A DNA stretch of 64,000 nt, taken from contig CAWHWB010000002.1 of NCBI GenBank assembly GCA_963832875.1, forward strand, positions 1 to 64,000, written 5' to 3'. This stretch comes from AP-15 sp963832875. Lineage in GTDB: Bacteria; Pseudomonadota; Alphaproteobacteria; ATCC43930; CGMCC-115725. The notes under the pieces were generated by a model. It worked only from the letters and a program-made list of their open reading frames with translations. It ran no database searches and was not told the DNA's origin. The first letter of the stretch is position 1. Each line of letters opens with the position of its first letter. A program made the position numbers and the translations under genes. This document shows, piece after piece, positions 60,910 through 64,000 of this stretch.

Positions 60910-61241
60910 GGGCGGGCCGGCTTCGGCGTCGCTTGGCGCATGCCGGCCCGGGTCGCCAAGGTCGCACCAAGATTAACCCGTATGCCGGTTGCGGCAGTCC
61001 GAATTCGGAACACCGAACATCACGGTAGCGCGGACCGGGTTGTTGCCGGCGCGCACGCGGATAGCGTAAACGTCGCGCCAGGAGCGCGCCGCGCGATGCG
61101 ATCGCCAGGCAGACATTCGCCCGTTCGCTGACTGCGAGGGGGGGCGATTGAACCGCGGCTGATGGAGGCGATGCTTTCTACCCCGTGGGGGAACGCCTCC
61201 GAAGCGGATATTTGTGTCCATCTAAACCGTGGAAAAAGCAG
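60910..61241. other. Region upstream of the truncated amidohydrolase
   Basis: About 330 bases in the divergent gap before the oxidase gene. Patches just above 60910 look like the missing amidohydrolase N terminus out of frame, but no complete metal-binding HxH block could be found. Promoters for the oxidase are expected here. Confidence 0.35.
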
Positions 61242-62348
61242 ATGATTAAGACGATCGTTATCGGTGCCGGCGTGATGGGCGCCTCGGTCGCGTATCGGCT
61301 GGCTCAGGCCGGTGCCGCTGTTACGGTGCTGGAAGCGACGCGTATCGGCGGCGGCACCTCTGGCATCAGCTTCGCCTGGACCAACGCGCACAAAAAGCCG
61401 CCGAAACCCTATCACGATCTGAATGTCGCCGGCATGAAGGCGCATGCCGCGCTGGCTGACGAGTTCGGCGCCACGCCGTGGTGGCACGGTGGTGGCAGTC
61501 TGGAATGGGAAGCCCGCCCCAATCGCCCGGCACAGCGAAAAAACATCGAGCAGCTGCAGGCATGGGGGTATGCCGCGGAGTGGATCGCGCCGCGCCAAGT
61601 GCAAGAATTGGAGCCCGACATCGATCCGGTGACGATCGGCGACGCCCCGGTGGCGTTTTTCCCAGAAGAGGGTTGGCTCGATCCGGTGGTCTACGCGCAT
61701 GCGATGCTGTCCGCAGCACGGCGCCGTCATGGCGCCAAAGTCATCTGCGGCGCCCGGGTCGTCGACCTGATCATGGCCGGCGAGCGGGTGACCGGCGTCC
61801 GCGTCGCCGACGGCACACAATACGAGGCCGACACCGTTGTGAACTGTGCTGGTCGCTGGACCAATGAGGCAACCCGGGATGCAGGGCTGCACTTGCCACT
61901 CGCACCGACCGTGGGGTTTCTAGTGCTCACGCCCCCTGTGGCGGCCAGCTTGAACCGTGTGGTCCGCACCGCCGTAATCGACGCGCGCCCGGATGGCGCT
62001 GGGCGTCTGATGCTGCACTGGAACCCGACCGACGCGAGTTTGACCTTCGACACGAGGCTCAGCCCGTCGATGCCGGAGGCGCGCGATCTGCTGCGGCGGG
62101 CCCGACAGCTGATGCCCTCGATCGGCGAAGTCGAACCGGAGGCGGTGCGCATCGCCATCCGGCCGATCCCCGGTGACCATTTCTCTGCCGTCGGACCGAT
62201 GCCGCGGACTTCCGGCTACTACATCGCGATCACCCATAGCGGCGTGACGATGTCGCCGTTCCTCGGCGCGGCGGTGGCTGACGAGATCGTAGGTGGACGG
62301 CAACGGGCTGAGCTCGCCCATTTCCGGCCTGCGCGTTTCTTTAATTGA
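61242..62348 (+). CDS. FAD-dependent oxidoreductase, DAO family
   Basis: A 368-residue flavoenzyme of the D-amino-acid/glycine oxidase family. The N-terminal dinucleotide motif is IVIGAGVMGASVAYRLAQAG followed by VTVLEATRIGGGTSG. NCAGRWTNEATRDAG is the second FAD segment and the C-terminal YIAITHSGVTMSPFLGAAVA is the closing DAO block. It would oxidise an amine or amino acid, substrate unknown. A GGAAAA ribosome site precedes ATG 61242. Confidence 0.87.
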   Translation: MIKTIVIGAGVMGASVAYRLAQAGAAVTVLEATRIGGGTSGISFAWTNAHKKPPKPYHDLNVAGMKAHAALADEFGATPWWHGGGSLEWEARPNRPAQRKNIEQLQAWGYAAEWIAPRQVQELEPDIDPVTIGDAPVAFFPEEGWLDPVVYAHAMLSAARRRHGAKVICGARVVDLIMAGERVTGVRVADGTQYEADTVVNCAGRWTNEATRDAGLHLPLAPTVGFLVLTPPVAASLNRVVRTAVIDARPDGAGRLMLHWNPTDASLTFDTRLSPSMPEARDLLRRARQLMPSIGEVEPEAVRIAIRPIPGDHFSAVGPMPRTSGYYIAITHSGVTMSPFLGAAVADEIVGGRQRAELAHFRPARFFN

Positions 62349-62382
62349 CCTGAACCGCACAGTGGTCAGTCCGCGGTGCGCC

Positions 62383-62401
62383 ACCACCGAAAATTGGTGG
62401 T
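62383..62401 (+). terminator. Hairpin after the DAO gene
   Basis: accacc (62383-62388) pairs with ggtggt (62396-62401) around the loop gaaaatt, 35 bases after the DAO stop codon. The stem is short and only a weak T-rich run follows. Confidence 0.35.
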
Positions 62402-62544
62402 AGCGTCTTTGGAGAATGTCAGCCACGCGCCACTCGGGCCCGTCCGGAGAGCGCCGTATGCAGCCGTTCGTGAATAGTTCACAATCGAGAAAATACGAAA
62501 CCGTCCTAGACGACTTGCGCGCACATCGCGGGTAGGAGACCGTC

Positions 62545-63168
62545 ATGCCGGAACCGAAATGGTCGCTTCGTGGCGAGTACATGGAGACCTGCAACTGCGA
62601 TTATCTCTGCCCATGCATCTACACGAACCCGCAGGAGGCGGCGACGCAGGACCACTGCACCGCAGTGATGGTGTTCCGCATCGACGAAGGCCATTTCGGC
62701 GAGACCAAACTTGACGGGCTTAAATTTGCGTTGGTGATCCGCTCGGGACGGGTGATGGCTGACGGCAACTGGATTTTTGCGGGCGTGGTCGAGGATAGCG
62801 CCAACGACCTCCAGCGCACCGCGCTTGCCGCCATCGTCGCAGGCCAAGCCGGCGGCACGCCGGCGCTCATCCGCCAGAACCTCGTCGGCGACTTCCGCGG
62901 GGTTGAGTTCAAGCCGATCGAGGTTCACATCGAGGGGCTGAAGCGCTCGGCCGTGGTCCCCGATATCTTGGCGTTCGAGATCGAGGGCGTCGCCTCCCGC
63001 AACCGCAGCGGCGACCCGCTCTATATCGACAATACGGCGCATCCGGCCAACCGCCGCCTGGCGCTCGCCCGGTCGAAGGAAATGCATGTCGAGGGTTTCG
63101 GCCTTGACCTGAAACTGGTCGGCAAAGGCAATAACGGGCACTACGCGCCGTTCACCTGGACCGCGTAG
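62545..63168 (+). CDS. DUF1326 domain protein
   Basis: A 207-residue single-domain protein. The start WSLRGEYMETCNCDYLCPCI carries the family's Cys-rich cluster (CNCDYLCPC), likely a metal site. The core runs to VEGFGLDLKLVGKGNNGHY. DUF1326 genes are often beside DUF2182 membrane proteins, as here. The function is unknown; metal or thiol handling is a guess. Confidence 0.85.
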   Translation: MPEPKWSLRGEYMETCNCDYLCPCIYTNPQEAATQDHCTAVMVFRIDEGHFGETKLDGLKFALVIRSGRVMADGNWIFAGVVEDSANDLQRTALAAIVAGQAGGTPALIRQNLVGDFRGVEFKPIEVHIEGLKRSAVVPDILAFEIEGVASRNRSGDPLYIDNTAHPANRRLALARSKEMHVEGFGLDLKLVGKGNNGHYAPFTWTA

Positions 63169-63188
63169 GCTACCAGCCCCCGGATGGC

Positions 63189-64000
63189 TCACTTGGCGTC
63201 GTAGATCACCTTGCCGGTGACCGGTGCCGTCTCCTCCGGCACCTTCGCTGTTAAAACCAGCTCCCATTTGCCGGCCATCCCGGTCTCGATCGAAAATCGA
63301 TAGAGGCCAGGGTGATCCGACGCGATGGGCGTCACTTTGCCGGACATCTCGGCCATGCCGGCCGGGCCCATATCGGTCGTAGCCTCGACAATCGTTGCGC
63401 CATCGACCGGCTTGTTGTCAGACGCGTGTACAAGACGAACCGCGACCGTGGTCGTGCCGGGTACCCCTGTCGGAGCGTCAACGACCTCAAAACGGTACTC
63501 GTTGGGGGCGGCGATCGTCAGCGCCGTGCTAGCCAGCAGCAGCACGCCCGATGCGGCGATGCCAACCCCGACGATCCGTCCAATCCATGAGCCCATCGGC
63601 ACGGTCTTCTCCAGCAGGACGAACGCGGCCAGACCGCCAATCCAGAACAGGTTCATGATGCCGCCAAAAAACAGCAAGCTCATCAAGAACCAGCAACACC
63701 CGAGGCAAAAGCCCCCGTGCGCCAACCCCATCCGGAACGCACCGCCGCGGCCGGGCCGCCAGCTCTGCACGAGAAAGCCCATTGGTGAGCGGCAATGCCG
63801 CAGGCAGATACCTTTGATGGGGGTCAGCTGCCACACGCCGGTGGCGAGCAAGATCGCGCCGCCGAGCCAATAGCTGGTCGTCGCCATCATCGGCGACAGC
63901 AGGCCGAGCCGCTCCAATGCCCATTGCAGGCCGGTCGCGAGCGCGCTGAACGCTCCCCAGGCGACCAGGTAACCGGCCGCGAAAATTCCGGTCGGGATAA
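63189..64000 (-). CDS. DUF2182 membrane protein with C-terminal FixH/YtkA-like domain (partial)
   Basis: The gene runs off the right edge, and the open frame continues to base 64000. The N-terminal part is DUF2182: helices with Cys/His-rich turns (KGICLRHCRSPMGFLV, HGGFCLGCCWFLMSLLFFGG), which look metal-binding. After a further helix (ASGVLLLASTALTIA) comes a soluble FixH/YtkA-like beta domain (VAVRLVHASDNKPVDGATIV to GKWELVLTAKVPEETAPV). The fusion suggests a metal-related membrane role; FixH assists copper or oxidase assembly elsewhere. It is convergent with the DUF1326 gene. Confidence 0.75.
   Translation of the reverse strand, partial: IPTGIFAAGYLVAWGAFSALATGLQWALERLGLLSPMMATTSYWLGGAILLATGVWQLTPIKGICLRHCRSPMGFLVQSWRPGRGGAFRMGLAHGGFCLGCCWFLMSLLFFGGIMNLFWIGGLAAFVLLEKTVPMGSWIGRIVGVGIAASGVLLLASTALTIAAPNEYRFEVVDAPTGVPGTTTVAVRLVHASDNKPVDGATIVEATTDMGPAGMAEMSGKVTPIASDHPGLYRFSIETGMAGKWELVLTAKVPEETAPVTGKVIYDAK

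Noticed and set aside
61020..61892. A 290-residue minus-strand frame overlapping the DAO gene
   Set aside because: The plus-strand frame has FAD-binding motifs, and the reverse frame has none.

Overview
The window is GC-rich chromosomal DNA from an alphaproteobacterium, most likely in or near the Rhodospirillales/Acetobacterales. The evidence is the ancestral block gyrB-recF-dnaN-dnaA-rpsT, the classic alphaproteobacterial neighbours mutM-ubiE-ubiB, a SciP/DUF1153 cell-cycle regulator, an HpnN hopanoid transporter and dispersed short palindromes typical of this class. No rRNA, tRNA or CRISPR array was recognised.

Layout. 1-2.4 kb: a near-complete IS481-type insertion sequence, an internally deleted IS66 element and a decayed enolase fragment. 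2.9-10.6 kb: a six-gene operon for a membrane complex related to group 4 [NiFe] hydrogenases and complex I (HyfC, E, F, G-like, I-like, B). Its large subunit has lost all four Ni-Fe ligand cysteines, so it is hydrogenase-related rather than a normal hydrogenase. 10.9-18.4 kb, minus strand: gyrB, recF, dnaN, dnaA (apparent one-base frameshift) and rpsT. 18.6-20.7 kb: VOC protein, luciferase-like oxidoreductase and methyltransferase. 21-25.4 kb: enoyl-CoA hydratase, mutM, ubiE, ubiB. 25.7-28.1 kb: a four-domain rhodanese and a secreted double-ABM protein. 28.1-29.7 kb: two Hsp20 genes bracketed by a 20-bp inverted repeat. 29.8-37 kb: HtrA-like protease (frameshifted) divergent from ssb, YdcF-like protein, MFS-type transporter, OprB-like porin, thioesterase and a phosphodiesterase-type hydrolase. 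37-43.8 kb: secreted beta-helix protein, nucleotide-sugar dehydrogenase, uroporphyrinogen-III methyltransferase, sulfotransferase. 43.8-55.4 kb: HpnN, SciP, DUF1488-like protein, an EVE/ThpR/FIST/TesA operon, a LolD/YbbA-YbbP type ABC exporter and a Bax-inhibitor-1-like protein. 55.6-64 kb: accessory catabolic or redox genes: SDR, a UGSC-family protein read through an in-frame TGA, its thioredoxin-fused partner, decayed amidohydrolases, a DHFR-like reductase, a DAO-type oxidase, and a DUF1326 + DUF2182 pair at the right edge.

Most notable. (1) A probable selenoprotein at 56627-57139 (minus): an in-frame TGA precedes GSC, in the UGSC motif, and is followed at the usual distance by a hairpin that could be a bacterial SECIS. 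It overlaps the stop codon of a thioredoxin-domain protein, which suggests a two-gene redox system. (2) The ligand-less Hyf/Ehr-type complex. (3) Several conserved genes (dnaA, an hsp20, the HtrA-like protease, the DHFR-like gene) each carry what looks like a one-base insertion. Since dnaA is essential, sequencing or assembly indels are the simplest explanation, so these should not be treated as true pseudogenes until reads are checked.
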